A stretch of 44,826 nucleotides of DNA, from assembly GCF_022829585.1 (NCBI RefSeq), contig NZ_JAKSYC010000322.1, positions 1-44,826 of the forward strand, written 5' to 3'. Below the pieces are notes generated by a model. The model was not told where the DNA came from and did no database searches. It saw only the letters and a program-made list of their open reading frames with translations. Both the position numbers and the translations under genes were made by a program. Of this stretch, positions 1 through 7,200 are shown piece after piece; the first letter of the stretch is position 1, and every line of letters begins with the position of its first letter. This stretch comes from Methylobacterium sp. J-026. Its GTDB lineage: Bacteria; Pseudomonadota; Alphaproteobacteria; Rhizobiales; Beijerinckiaceae.

Positions 1-456
1 CTGCGAGCCGCCGGACACCTGCATCACGGCGAGGGTGCGCCCTTGGGTCGGCCGCACGCTGCCCTCGGAGAGCGGCAGCCAGTCGATCTGGCTTTTCATC
101 ACGCCGGTGAGGGTGCCGTGCCGCTCCGGTGAAACCCACACTTGGCCCTCGGACCAGATCGAGAGGTTGCGCAGTTCCTGCACCTTCGGGTGATCGGCGG
201 TCGTGTCGTCGGGCAGGGGCAGGCCGTGGGCGTCGTAGATCCGCACCGCGCCGCCCATCGCCTCCAGGAGCCGGGCGGCCTCGTAGGCGAGGAAGCGGCT
301 GAACGAGCGCTCGCGCAGGGAGCCGTAGAGGATCAGGAACCGGGGTGCGTGCGTGAACGGCGCCGCGGCCTGCACGCTCTCGCGGGTCGGCACCACGAAG
401 TGCGCCGCGCTCAGGTTCGGCAGGCCATCGGTGAAGGGCTGTGCGGGCTTGTCCAA
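1..456 (-). CDS. arsH: ArsH-type NADPH-dependent FMN reductase (3' end missing)
   Basis: This is the N-terminal 152 codons of an ArsH flavoprotein; the gene runs off the left edge. ArsH proteins are NADPH:FMN oxidoreductases that oxidise trivalent organoarsenicals and help with arsenic and oxidative-stress tolerance in the cytoplasm. The visible part carries the flavodoxin-like phosphate loop (GSLRERSFSR, residues 45-54), then PLPDD, WSEGQVW, SPERHG, KSQIDW and VMQVSGGSQ, all typical of ArsH. No ATG lies in frame upstream, so the start chosen is TTG at 456, which gives an N-terminus ending in the ArsH-like DGLPNLS; a later GTG is possible. It diverges from arsR across a shared operator, so it is probably ArsR-controlled. 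The family call is confident; the start is less so. Confidence 0.9.
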   Translation of the reverse strand, partial: MDKPAQPFTDGLPNLSAAHFVVPTRESVQAAAPFTHAPRFLILYGSLRERSFSRFLAYEAARLLEAMGGAVRIYDAHGLPLPDDTTADHPKVQELRNLSIWSEGQVWVSPERHGTLTGVMKSQIDWLPLSEGSVRPTQGRTLAVMQVSGGSQ

Positions 457-477
457 GGATCGGCTTTCTCGTATCTT
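449..477 (+). promoter_or_regulatory. Predicted sigma-70-type promoter of arsR-arsC-arsB
   Basis: A -35 hexamer TTGTCC (449-454) and a -10 hexamer TATCTT (472-477) are separated by exactly 17 nt. The start of transcription would fall near 484, about 23 nt before the arsR ATG. The -10 overlaps the inverted repeat at 473-496, as expected for an ArsR-repressed promoter. Promoter call by inspection only. Confidence 0.5.
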
Positions 478-496
478 CAAACGATATTTTGAAGAT
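473..496. promoter_or_regulatory. Putative ArsR operator (perfect inverted repeat)
   Basis: The arms ATCTTCAAA and TTTGAAGAT are perfect 9-bp reverse complements with a 6-bp spacer (CGATAT). The site sits between divergent arsH and arsR and covers the predicted arsR -10 region. ArsR/SmtB repressors bind AT-rich dyads of this size and dissociate when trivalent arsenic binds, so this is the obvious operator for both directions. Confidence 0.7.
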
Positions 497-506
497 TGTA
501 ACGAAA

Positions 507-866
507 ATGGACGAACCGCAAGCCCTCGCCGCGTTCGCGGCCCTCGCACAGGAACACCGTCTCCGCTTGGTGCGGGCGCTCGTCACCGCCGGCCCGGACG
601 GCTTGGCCTCGGGCGTGCTGGCCGAGGCGATGGGCATCTCCGCCGCCGCCGTGTCCCATCACCTCAAGGAACTGAGCCACGCGGGCCTTGTCGCCTCCCG
701 GCGCGAGGGCCGCTCGATCATCTACAGCGCCGCCTACCCGGCTCTGTCCGACCTGATCGCCTTCCTGATGCGCGACTGCTGCCAGGGCCACCCGGAGGTC
801 TGCACCCCGGCGATGGCCGTGCTGGCGACCTGTTGCCCCGCCACCGGAGAAACCGCCCGTGGCTGA
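507..866 (+). CDS. arsR: ArsR/SmtB-family arsenic-responsive repressor
   Basis: A 119-residue winged-helix repressor of the ArsR family. The helix-turn-helix spans about residues 35-62, with SAAAVSHHLKEL as the recognition region. Metal-binding candidates are Cys91-Cys92 and Cys99 after the wing, with another pair at 109-110. The CC...C spacing resembles the C-terminal As(III) site described for the Acidithiobacillus-type ArsR rather than the CVC site of E. coli ArsR. The start chosen is ATG 507, 11 nt past the inverted-repeat operator; an upstream in-frame GTG would place the operator inside the gene. It leads an operon: its stop overlaps the arsC GTG by 8 nt. It probably represses itself, arsC-arsB-MFS and arsH. 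Confidence 0.93.
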   Translation: MDEPQALAAFAALAQEHRLRLVRALVTAGPDGLASGVLAEAMGISAAAVSHHLKELSHAGLVASRREGRSIIYSAAYPALSDLIAFLMRDCCQGHPEVCTPAMAVLATCCPATGETARG

Positions 867-1296
867 GCCGTTCGACATCGTGATCTACCACAACCCGGAC
901 TGCGGCACGTCCCGCAACACCCTGGCGATGATCCGCAATGCCGGCGTCGAGCCGCACGTGATCGAGTACCTCAAAACCCCGCCCGCTCGGGCGCTGCTGA
1001 TGCAGCTCCTCGCCCGCGCCGGCCTGTCGGTGCGGGACGTCGTGCGGGAGAAAGGCGCGCCGTTCGCGGCGCTGAACCTCGGCGATCCGGCGCTGACGGA
1101 TGCGCAGCTCCTGGACGCCATCGAGGCGCACCCGATCCTCCTCAACCGCCCGCTGGTCGTCACGCCCAAGGGGGTCCGCCTGTGCCGACCGTCGGAAGCC
1201 GTGCTCGATCTCCTGCCGGTGCAGCAGGGCGCGTTCGTCAAGGAAGACGGCGAGCAGGTCGTTGACGAGCACGGCCGCCGCGTCGCCACCGCCTGA
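859..1296 (+). CDS. arsC: Arsenate reductase, glutaredoxin-coupled ArsC
   Basis: A 145-residue ArsC of the thioredoxin-fold, E. coli plasmid R773 type. It reduces arsenate to arsenite using glutathione/glutaredoxin in the cytoplasm, making the substrate for ArsB. The signature HNPDCGTSRNT occupies residues 11-21 with the catalytic cysteine at 15, and LLNRPLVV with a later arginine near 110 gives the conserved arginine cluster that holds arsenate. The length matches the family. Translation starts at GTG 859 inside the end of arsR, which implies coupling; arsB follows after 34 nt. Confidence 0.95.
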   Translation: MAEPFDIVIYHNPDCGTSRNTLAMIRNAGVEPHVIEYLKTPPARALLMQLLARAGLSVRDVVREKGAPFAALNLGDPALTDAQLLDAIEAHPILLNRPLVVTPKGVRLCRPSEAVLDLLPVQQGAFVKEDGEQVVDEHGRRVATA

Positions 1297-1330
1297 GCCC
1301 CGCACCAACCCATGAGACGAAAACGCCCGG

Positions 1331-2626
1331 ATGCTCGCGCTCGCCCTTTTCCTTGCCACCCTCGTGTTGGTCATCTGGCAGCCCGCGGGCCTCGGGATCG
1401 GGTGGAGCGCCCTGGCCGGCGCGGGTATCGCCCTCGCCACGGGCGTGATCCATCCGGGCGACATCCCGGTGGTCTGGCATATCGTCTGGGACGCCACCTT
1501 CACCTTCGTGGCGCTCATCCTCATCTCCCTGCTGCTCGACGAGGCCGGGTTCTTTCACTGGGCGGCCCTGCACATCGTCCGCTGGGGGGGTGGGCAAGGC
1601 CGGCGGCTGTTTCCGCTGGTCGTGCTCCTGGGTGCGGCCATCGCGGCCATATTCGCCAATGACGGCGCCGCCCTGCTGCTGACCCCGATCGTGCTGGCGA
1701 TCCTGCTCCGGCTCGACTTCAAGCCGGAGGCCGCGCTGGCGTTCATCGTCGCCTGCGGGTTCGTGGCGGACAGCACCTCGCTGCCGCTGGTGATCTCCAA
1801 CCTGGTCAACATCGTCTCCGCCAACGTCTTCGACGTGACCTTCGGCCGGTACGCCGCCGTGATGGTGCCGGTGAACCTGGTGTCCTTGGCGGCGACGCTT
1901 GTGGTTCTGTGGACCTACTTCCGGCGCGACGTGCCGGCGGCCTACCCGATGGACGCGCTGGCGCGTCCGGCTGGCGCGATCCGCGATCCGCTGGTGTTCC
2001 GGGCGGCGTTCCCGTTGCTCGGCGTGCTCCTGCTCGCCTACTTCGTCACCGCGCCCTTCGGCGTGCCGGTATCGGCCGTCACCTGTGCCGGCGCGGCGGT
2101 GCTCCTGCTGCTCGCCAACCGGGGCGGAATCATCCCGATCCGCAAGGTCCTGACCGGCGCCCCCTGGCAGATCGTGCTGTTCAGCCTCGGCATGTACCTC
2201 GTGGTCTACGGCCTCCGAAACGCCGGCCTGACCGACGAGCTGGCGAAGGGGCTGGTCTGGCTGGCCGGGCATGGCCCGTGGGTCGCCAGCATCGGCACCG
2301 GCTTTGCCGCCGCGCTCCTGTCGTCGGTGATGAACAACATGCCGAGCGTGCTGACCGGGGCGCTCGCGATCCAGCAGGCCCCGGACCTGCCGCCGCTGAT
2401 CCGCGAACTGATGATCTATGCCAACGTGATCGGCTGCGACCTCGGGCCGAAGTTCACGCCGATCGGCAGCCTCGCCACGCTGCTCTGGCTGCACGTCCTC
2501 GCCGGCAAGGGCCAGAGGATCACCTGGGGCCAGTACATGAGGGTCGGCCTGGTCATCACCCCGCCCGTGCTGCTGGTCACGCTGCTGGCGCTGGCGGCAT
2601 GGCTGCCGCTGCTCGGCGCCCGGTAG
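1331..2626 (+). CDS. arsB: Arsenite efflux membrane protein ArsB
   Basis: A 431-residue polytopic inner-membrane protein of the ArsB/NhaD ion-transporter superfamily, matching the 429 or so residues of classic ArsB. It extrudes As(OH)3 or Sb(OH)3, driven by the membrane potential. Diagnostic segments include FANDGAALLLTP, GFVADSTSLPLVISNLVNI, SSVMNNMPSVL and GCDLGPKFTPIGSLATLLW, all conserved in ArsB. No arsA ATPase gene is present, so it should act as a secondary carrier. It is the third gene of the arsR operon, and the MFS gene starts 6 nt after its stop. Confidence 0.95.
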   Translation: MLALALFLATLVLVIWQPAGLGIGWSALAGAGIALATGVIHPGDIPVVWHIVWDATFTFVALILISLLLDEAGFFHWAALHIVRWGGGQGRRLFPLVVLLGAAIAAIFANDGAALLLTPIVLAILLRLDFKPEAALAFIVACGFVADSTSLPLVISNLVNIVSANVFDVTFGRYAAVMVPVNLVSLAATLVVLWTYFRRDVPAAYPMDALARPAGAIRDPLVFRAAFPLLGVLLLAYFVTAPFGVPVSAVTCAGAAVLLLLANRGGIIPIRKVLTGAPWQIVLFSLGMYLVVYGLRNAGLTDELAKGLVWLAGHGPWVASIGTGFAAALLSSVMNNMPSVLTGALAIQQAPDLPPLIRELMIYANVIGCDLGPKFTPIGSLATLLWLHVLAGKGQRITWGQYMRVGLVITPPVLLVTLLALAAWLPLLGAR

Positions 2627-2632
2627 CCGTCC

Positions 2633-3796
2633 GTGTCCGAGGCCCGGCGCTGGCCGGTGATCTCCGCCCTCGGCGTGGTCGAAATCCTCGCCTGGGGGTC
2701 CTCGTTCTACCTGCCGGCGGTGCTCGCCGGTCCGGTTGCCGAAAGCGCCGGCTGGCCGTTGTCCTGGGTGGTCGGCGGCCTGTCCGTCGGTCTGCTGGTC
2801 GCCGCCGTCGCCTCGCCGCATGTCGGGGCGGCGATCCACCGCCACGGCGGCCGCCCGGTCCTGGCACTGGCGGCGCTGCTGCTGGCGGCCGGTCTGACCA
2901 CGCTGGCGCTCGCGCCGGTCTTGCCGGTCTACCTCGCCGGCTGGCTGCTGCTCGGCCTCGGCATGGGGTGCGGATTGTACGACCCGGCGTTCGCCACCCT
3001 CGGCCGGCTCTACGGCGCGGAGGCGCGGCCGGCGATCACCACCCTGACCCTGTGGGGCGGGTTCGCGAGCACCGTGTGCTGGCCGCTGTCGGCGTTCCTG
3101 GTCGCCCATGTCGGCTGGCGCGGCGCCTGCCTGGCCTATGCCGGCCTGCACCTCGGGGTAACCCTGCCGCTGGTGCTGCTGCTGATCCCGAACCCCCCGA
3201 CGCTGCCGGCGGCGGCGGAGCGCCACAGGGCGAACACCGGTCCGCTGTCGGTTCAGGAGCGCCGGGCGTTCCTGCTGTTCGCCGGGGTGCTGATCCTCGG
3301 CGGCGCGATCCTGTCGCTGGTGTCGGTCCATCTCTTGACGCTCTTGCAGGCGCGGGGCGTGGCCCTGGCCGCGGCCATCTCCTACGGGGCCTTGATCGGC
3401 CCGGCGCAGGTCGGCGCCCGCATCGTGGAGATGTCGTTCCAGGGCCGGCATCATCCGCTCTGGACCCTGACCGCTGCCCTGGGGCTGGTCGCCCTCGGCC
3501 TCGCGCTGCTCGCCTACGGCCCGCCCGGCGTTGGGGTCTGGCTGGTGCTCTACGGCGGCGGCAACGGGATCTATTCGATTGCGCGGGGCACGGTGCCCTT
3601 GGCCCTGTTCGGCTCCGTCCGCTACCCCTTGATGGTCGGCCGCCTGGCCCGGCCGGGGCTGGTCGCGCAGGCGCTTGCCCCACCGGCCGGCGCGTTCGTG
3701 CTGACCCAGGCCGGCCCGGATGCCCTGTGGGGGCTCCTGCTCGCCCTGAGCCTCGCCAACCTCGGCCTCGTCGGAGCGCTCTGGCGGACGCGGTAG
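2633..3796 (+). CDS. MFS transporter at the end of the ars operon
   Basis: A 387-residue major facilitator protein with about 12 hydrophobic helices. The start is GTG 2633, 6 nt after arsB, so it is very likely co-transcribed and may be translationally coupled. The N-terminal segment EILAWGSSFYLPAVL and the following glycine-rich helices belong to a group of MFS carriers often found beside ars genes. Placement suggests export of an arsenic species: trivalent or organic arsenicals (as for the MFS pump ArsK), or an arsenylated metabolite (as for ArsJ). ArsJ is less likely because no glyceraldehyde-3-phosphate dehydrogenase gene is adjacent. The substrate is inferred from context only. Confidence 0.75.
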   Translation: MSEARRWPVISALGVVEILAWGSSFYLPAVLAGPVAESAGWPLSWVVGGLSVGLLVAAVASPHVGAAIHRHGGRPVLALAALLLAAGLTTLALAPVLPVYLAGWLLLGLGMGCGLYDPAFATLGRLYGAEARPAITTLTLWGGFASTVCWPLSAFLVAHVGWRGACLAYAGLHLGVTLPLVLLLIPNPPTLPAAAERHRANTGPLSVQERRAFLLFAGVLILGGAILSLVSVHLLTLLQARGVALAAAISYGALIGPAQVGARIVEMSFQGRHHPLWTLTAALGLVALGLALLAYGPPGVGVWLVLYGGGNGIYSIARGTVPLALFGSVRYPLMVGRLARPGLVAQALAPPAGAFVLTQAGPDALWGLLLALSLANLGLVGALWRTR

Positions 3797-3935
3797 CGCG
3801 ATCGCAATGCATCGTCCGCTCCCGCCCCTGATCCGGACCCTCCGCCCCTGTTCACCGAACGCCCGCCCCCAGCCATACCAGACCTATGCCGGGCCACGCC
3901 GATCCCGGCGCCGCGTCCCGGGCCGGGAACCGGAG

Positions 3936-3964
3936 CGATGCGGGTGATCTCCGATCCCGCATCG
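3936..3964. terminator. Hairpin between convergent ars operon and DUF5666 gene
   Basis: CGATGCGGG (3936-3944) and CCCGCATCG (3956-3964) form a perfect 9-bp stem with an 11-nt loop in the 209-bp gap between two convergent genes. There is no T-run, so this is a candidate rather than a canonical intrinsic terminator. Nothing else was seen in 3797-4005. Confidence 0.35.
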
Positions 3965-4005
3965 TCTCGTCCCAAACGCCGGTGGCCGCCTTGCGGCACG
4001 CGCCT

Positions 4006-5334
4006 CTAGCGCCGGCCCCCCGGCGGCCCTGCGGGTCCGCCGCCGAACCCGCCGAACCCGCCCGGACCGCCGCCGCCCGGCCCACCGGGTGGCCCGCCGA
4101 AGCCGCCGGGGCCGGCCGGGGGAGCGCCGGGGCCGACCGGGAAGGTGCCGGGCGGTGCTCCGCCGAAGCCGCTTCGCGGGGCTCCGAACCCGCCTTGTCC
4201 CACGGCGCCGGGGATCGGGCCGGATCCCGAGCGGGTGTCGATGCCGGGCCCGCGCGGTTCGCCCATCCCGCCGAGGCCGTCCGCCCGCCCGCCGGGCTCG
4301 GCGCCGAAGCGTCCCGGCAGCTCGTCGGGCAGGTTGCGCAGGTCCAGGCGGTCGCGTTCCCGCTCGAAGCGCGGGGCGTCCGGCTGCGGCGGCTCGGGGG
4401 CGATGCGCTCCTCGATCCGCAGCCGGTCCACCGTCAGGTTGCCGTCCGGCGCGATGGCGGCGGTCAGCACGGCCCGGACGCTCCCCTGCCGCGGAACCTT
4501 CGGGCCCGGCCGGCCCGTGGCCCGGTAGCCGGAGCCGATATCCAGGCCGGTGCCCGCGCGGCCGATATAGGCCTCGATGGAGACCTGCTTCAGCCCCGGC
4601 GGGAACGGCAGGCCGAGTTCCGCGGCGTTGGTCGCGGTGAGGGTGCCGTCGGCCCCCGTCCCGGTCACCAGGGCGCGCCGGCCCGGCGGCAGGGCGTCGG
4701 CCCCCGTCAGGCGCAGGCCGCCGATCATCAGGGCGCCGTTCTCCCCGCGCCGGACGGGCCCGGCGACGCGGTCCGGTCCGGCCGCGCGCGGCTCGACGAG
4801 GCTCGCCACGATCACCCCGTCCGGCCGGCGCAGGCCACTGACGGCGACCCGCGTCCCCGGTGTCCAATCGCCGGACAGGCCCGCGGTCGAGACCCGCTGC
4901 CCGAGCACGATCATCCGGCCCGGCGCGACCGAATCTACCGGCCCGACCACCTCGCTGGTCACGTCGATCCGGCGCGTGGCGAGGCCGCCGCCCTCCGGCC
5001 GGGCGATCACGTGGACGACGTGCCCGATCTTCAGGTCGGTCGCCTGCGCGGCCGCGCCGTCGATGCGCACCGCCACCTCCGGCGGATAGGCGATGCGCAG
5101 GTCGTTGACGATGATCGAGCCGAACCGGCGGATCGTGCCGATCACGCCGGTGCCGCCGATGCCGCGGTCGCCCTCGCCGAGGGGATCGTTGCGCGGCGCA
5201 TCGGTCCGCATCATGCCGGTGCCGCCGATGCCCTGATCGCGCGGCGCCTCCTGCGGGCGGAGGGAACCCGGCCGCAGCATCGCTGCCCCCGCGAGGAGGC
5301 GCAGGACGAACCGGCGGTTTGGCGGGGATCGCAC
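4006..5334 (-). CDS. DUF5666-domain exported protein
   Basis: A 442-residue protein of unknown function. The N-terminus has a twin-arginine-like signal (NRRFVLRLLAGAAML), so export is likely. Two GIGGTG motifs (about residues 36-64), usual in proteins annotated DUF5666, precede repeated small beta-rich units with VxGxVxxV-like spacing (IIVNDLRI, VGPVDSVAPGRMIVLGQ). The last 100 or so residues are a low-complexity Gly/Pro tail. The start is GTG 5334 with GAGAGG upstream; the gene begins 11 nt after the DUF6502 stop, and its ribosome-binding site overlaps that stop, so the two are almost certainly one operon. The molecular function is unknown. Confidence 0.75.
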   Translation of the reverse strand: MRSPPNRRFVLRLLAGAAMLRPGSLRPQEAPRDQGIGGTGMMRTDAPRNDPLGEGDRGIGGTGVIGTIRRFGSIIVNDLRIAYPPEVAVRIDGAAAQATDLKIGHVVHVIARPEGGGLATRRIDVTSEVVGPVDSVAPGRMIVLGQRVSTAGLSGDWTPGTRVAVSGLRRPDGVIVASLVEPRAAGPDRVAGPVRRGENGALMIGGLRLTGADALPPGRRALVTGTGADGTLTATNAAELGLPFPPGLKQVSIEAYIGRAGTGLDIGSGYRATGRPGPKVPRQGSVRAVLTAAIAPDGNLTVDRLRIEERIAPEPPQPDAPRFERERDRLDLRNLPDELPGRFGAEPGGRADGLGGMGEPRGPGIDTRSGSGPIPGAVGQGGFGAPRSGFGGAPPGTFPVGPGAPPAGPGGFGGPPGGPGGGGPGGFGGFGGGPAGPPGGRR

Positions 5335-5345
5335 CGGCCGGCCTC

Positions 5346-6191
5346 TCAGCGCTCGTCCGTGGGGCGCGCGGGCGGGGCGGCTTCCGCGTAGACGTAGAGA
5401 CCGAAATTCCAGCGGTGATCGCCGCCCGGATCGGTCTGGCAGGCGGCGTGCGCCTCGCGGTTGGCCTGCTGCAGCGCCGCCATGGCGATCTCGCGCGCCC
5501 GCGCCTCGAGCTTCACCGCGAGGTCCTTCGAGAGCCCGTCGTAGTGGACGGCCCGTTCCAGGAACCGCGGCGTGTCGCCGACGATGTTGGCCACGGCGGC
5601 CGCGATGTGGTCGTGCAGGTTGCGGCCGAAATAGTAGAGCTGCGGCCCCTCGGCGCCGTCACCCTTGGGCACGTAGGCGGCCTCCGCCAGCACGATCCGG
5701 TCCTGCGCGTCCGTGAAGGCCAGGCCCCGGTCGAGCCACTCGTCCAGGACCGCCCGGGGCCGCAGGTCGCGGGTGACGCCGGCGACGAGGCTCTCAAAGG
5801 AGGCGGCGTCGCCCTCGGCGGTCCGCGGCAGCGGCAGGGGATGGCCCTGCGCATCGGTGAAGGCCGGATCGGCGATCCAGCGGGCGATGATCCGGCTCGT
5901 GCGCGAGACCACGGCGGGCACCGCGCTCACCGGCGCACCGGCCCCGCGCAGGCGCCGGACCTCCTTGCGGTGGATGCCGGTGAGCAGGGAGACGCGGCTG
6001 TCGGTCTGCTCCTTGCCGGACAGCGCGAAATCGTACTCGGCCACGTTCACGTAGAGCTCGCGCAGCAGGTCTGTGAGGGCCGGGAAGGTGATCCCGCGGG
6101 CCACCAACAGGCGCACCAGCGGGCGCAGGAGCCGCGCCAGCGGCGCGTGCAGGCTCGCGCCGTCTCGCGGTGTATCGGCAGTCTCGGACAT
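5346..6191 (-). CDS. DUF6502-family protein
   Basis: A 281-residue protein matching the DUF6502 family as I recall it: an N-terminal helical domain (LLRPLVRLLVARGITFPAL), a segment reading like a helix-turn-helix (SRVSLLTGIHRKEVRRLR, about residues 62-79), and a C-terminal helical part with YYFGRNLHDHIAAAVANI. The HTH-like piece suggests DNA binding, but no function is established. ATG 6191 is chosen; a longer frame reaches 6257 but would read through the inverted repeat at 6216-6232. It is followed 11 nt later by the DUF5666 gene. The upstream region has several GTGGGA motifs that may be its own operators. Confidence 0.72.
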   Translation of the reverse strand: MSETADTPRDGASLHAPLARLLRPLVRLLVARGITFPALTDLLRELYVNVAEYDFALSGKEQTDSRVSLLTGIHRKEVRRLRGAGAPVSAVPAVVSRTSRIIARWIADPAFTDAQGHPLPLPRTAEGDAASFESLVAGVTRDLRPRAVLDEWLDRGLAFTDAQDRIVLAEAAYVPKGDGAEGPQLYYFGRNLHDHIAAAVANIVGDTPRFLERAVHYDGLSKDLAVKLEARAREIAMAALQQANREAHAACQTDPGGDHRWNFGLYVYAEAAPPARPTDER

Positions 6192-6215
6192 GGCCGCATC
6201 GTTATCGCATGTGGC

Positions 6216-6232
6216 GTGGGAGACAATCCCAC
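6216..6232. promoter_or_regulatory. Inverted repeat operator candidate upstream of DUF6502 gene
   Basis: GTGGGA (6216-6221) and TCCCAC (6227-6232) are perfect 6-bp arms with a 5-nt spacer. On the minus strand the dyad overlaps a possible -35 (TTGTCT, 6222-6227), which pairs at 17 nt with a possible -10 (TAACGA, 6199-6204). Further GTGGGA-type half sites occur at 6275-6280 and, inverted, at about 6316-6322. Confidence 0.45.
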
Positions 6233-6269
6233 AGCGTGCGCGGTCGCACATGGACACACGATTTCCGAA

Positions 6270-6298
6270 TTGACGTGGGATTTTTGCACACGTAAACG
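6270..6298 (+). promoter_or_regulatory. Predicted rightward promoter with embedded palindrome
   Basis: TTGACG (6270-6275) and TAAACG (6293-6298) are spaced by exactly 17 nt. An ACGTG-N11-CACGT dyad (6273-6293) fills the spacer, and a GTGGGA half site lies at 6275-6280. This would drive the small genes starting at 6343 and could be controlled by the same regulator as the divergent DUF6502 gene. Confidence 0.5.
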
Positions 6299-6342
6299 AA
6301 ATGCGTGGTCAAATTTCCCACACGAACCGCGGAGCCTGGATC

Positions 6343-6669
6343 ATGACGGTCGAGACGCGCCTTCTCGTCCCGCAAGCGTTGCCGCCCCTCACGATCCCGC
6401 CCGCCGCCGCCCGCCGGATCCGGCAGGGTGATCCCATGCCGCGGCTCGGACGCATCCTCTGCGTCCTGGCCGCCCTCGCGCTGCCCGCCTTCGGCATCGC
6501 TGTCGCGGATATGGTCCACCGCGCCGGCGAACCGAGGGCGTCGCAGGCCGCCGCTCCCGTCATCCCCTCAGACGGGGCGGCGGCACCCCAGGGTGCCGGC
6601 ACGCCGGTTCGGGCCTTGAGAGCCGTCAGGACCGCGAACGCCACCGGGACCGGGGAGGTGCGGTCGTGA
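6343..6669 (+). CDS. Hypothetical protein with one membrane segment
   Basis: A 108-residue protein with no family I recognise. It has a Pro/Arg-rich N-terminus, one hydrophobic stretch (about residues 36-57, ILCVLAALALPAFGIAVADM) and a polar, Ala/Pro-rich tail, so it is probably a single-pass membrane or anchored protein. ATG 6343 is chosen because it follows the predicted promoter at 6270-6298 by a normal leader; an ATG at 6301 lies too close to the predicted transcription start. Its stop overlaps the GTG of the next small gene by 4 nt (GTGA), which supports that both are translated. Confidence 0.5.
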   Translation: MTVETRLLVPQALPPLTIPPAAARRIRQGDPMPRLGRILCVLAALALPAFGIAVADMVHRAGEPRASQAAAPVIPSDGAAAPQGAGTPVRALRAVRTANATGTGEVRS

Positions 6670-6800
6670 TCGCCCTGTCCGAGCCCGGCCGCGCCGATCC
6701 GGCGCCGGCTCCCGATTGCGGCGGCGCCCCGGTGCTCGACCTCGCGCTCTGCCTGATCCTCGCGGTGACCGTCGTCGGCCTTCTCCTCCTGGCCCTCTGA
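6666..6800 (+). CDS. Small single-pass membrane protein (44 aa)
   Basis: Starts at GTG 6666 in a GTGA overlap with the preceding gene and encodes 44 residues: a polar Pro-rich N-terminal half followed by a strong hydrophobic helix (LALCLILAVTVVGLLLLAL) that runs to the stop. The overlap arrangement and the clear helix are the evidence; no homologue is recognised. It may form a small membrane complex with the upstream protein. Confidence 0.45.
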   Translation: MIALSEPGRADPAPAPDCGGAPVLDLALCLILAVTVVGLLLLAL

Positions 6801-6862
6801 CCCCGCCCCGCGGACGAGACCCCCAAGACGGCAGGCGTTCAACCGCGCTCCTCGTCCCTCGG

Positions 6863-7063
6863 ACCGGTTGCGCCGCGGGCGGCGGCATCGCGTATGCCTG
6901 CAACGATAAGCTGTCGGCCCGGGTCGAGGCCCTGTATCGCCATCGTCGCCGAGCTTTCGTCGGAACGGCACACTACAACGTCGGTGCCCCGGCGTATTAT
7001 GATGCCGGCAAACAGGATTCCCGGTCCGTCCTTCTCAGGGCGGGGATGAACTCTGGTTTCTAA
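6863..7063 (+). pseudogene. 3' remnant of an outer-membrane beta-barrel (Omp25/31-like porin) gene
   Basis: In one frame, about 66 codons read like the C-terminal strands of the alphaproteobacterial Omp25/31 family of small beta-barrel proteins: TGCAAGGGIAYA, DKLSARVEALY, a DAG...DSRSVLLRAGMN stretch, and a terminal Phe (NSGF) as needed for outer-membrane assembly. No start codon, signal peptide or N-terminal strands are attached; the frame upstream is unrelated shadow sequence of the 44-aa gene. I read this as a 5'-truncated, decayed copy. Several usually aromatic or acidic positions are replaced, consistent with decay. Confidence 0.55.
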
Positions 7064-7200
7064 TCAATATTGATCGCGGCGGATCTTGACGGATCGGCCG
7101 GTCTGAGTCGCTATGCACGGCGTTCGGCTTCGGGCCGTCGTCAGCCGGTCGCGCTTGGCCATGACCGGTTCGGGATCGTCGATGCCGGATGCCGCGCGGG

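Noticed and set aside
1238..3454. 738-codon leftward open frame opposite the ars operon
   Set aside because: It is antisense to well-recognised arsB and MFS genes, rich in Arg, Gln, Gly and His as expected for the complement of GC-rich codons, and has no domain.
4006..4300. Possible tandem repeat or CRISPR-like array in the Gly/Pro-rich region
   Set aside because: The periodicity comes from Gly-Pro codons in the DUF5666 protein tail; there are no constant repeats with unique spacers.
6192..6257. 22-residue extension of the DUF6502 protein
   Set aside because: It reads through the inverted repeat operator candidate and adds a Cys-rich leader with no family support.
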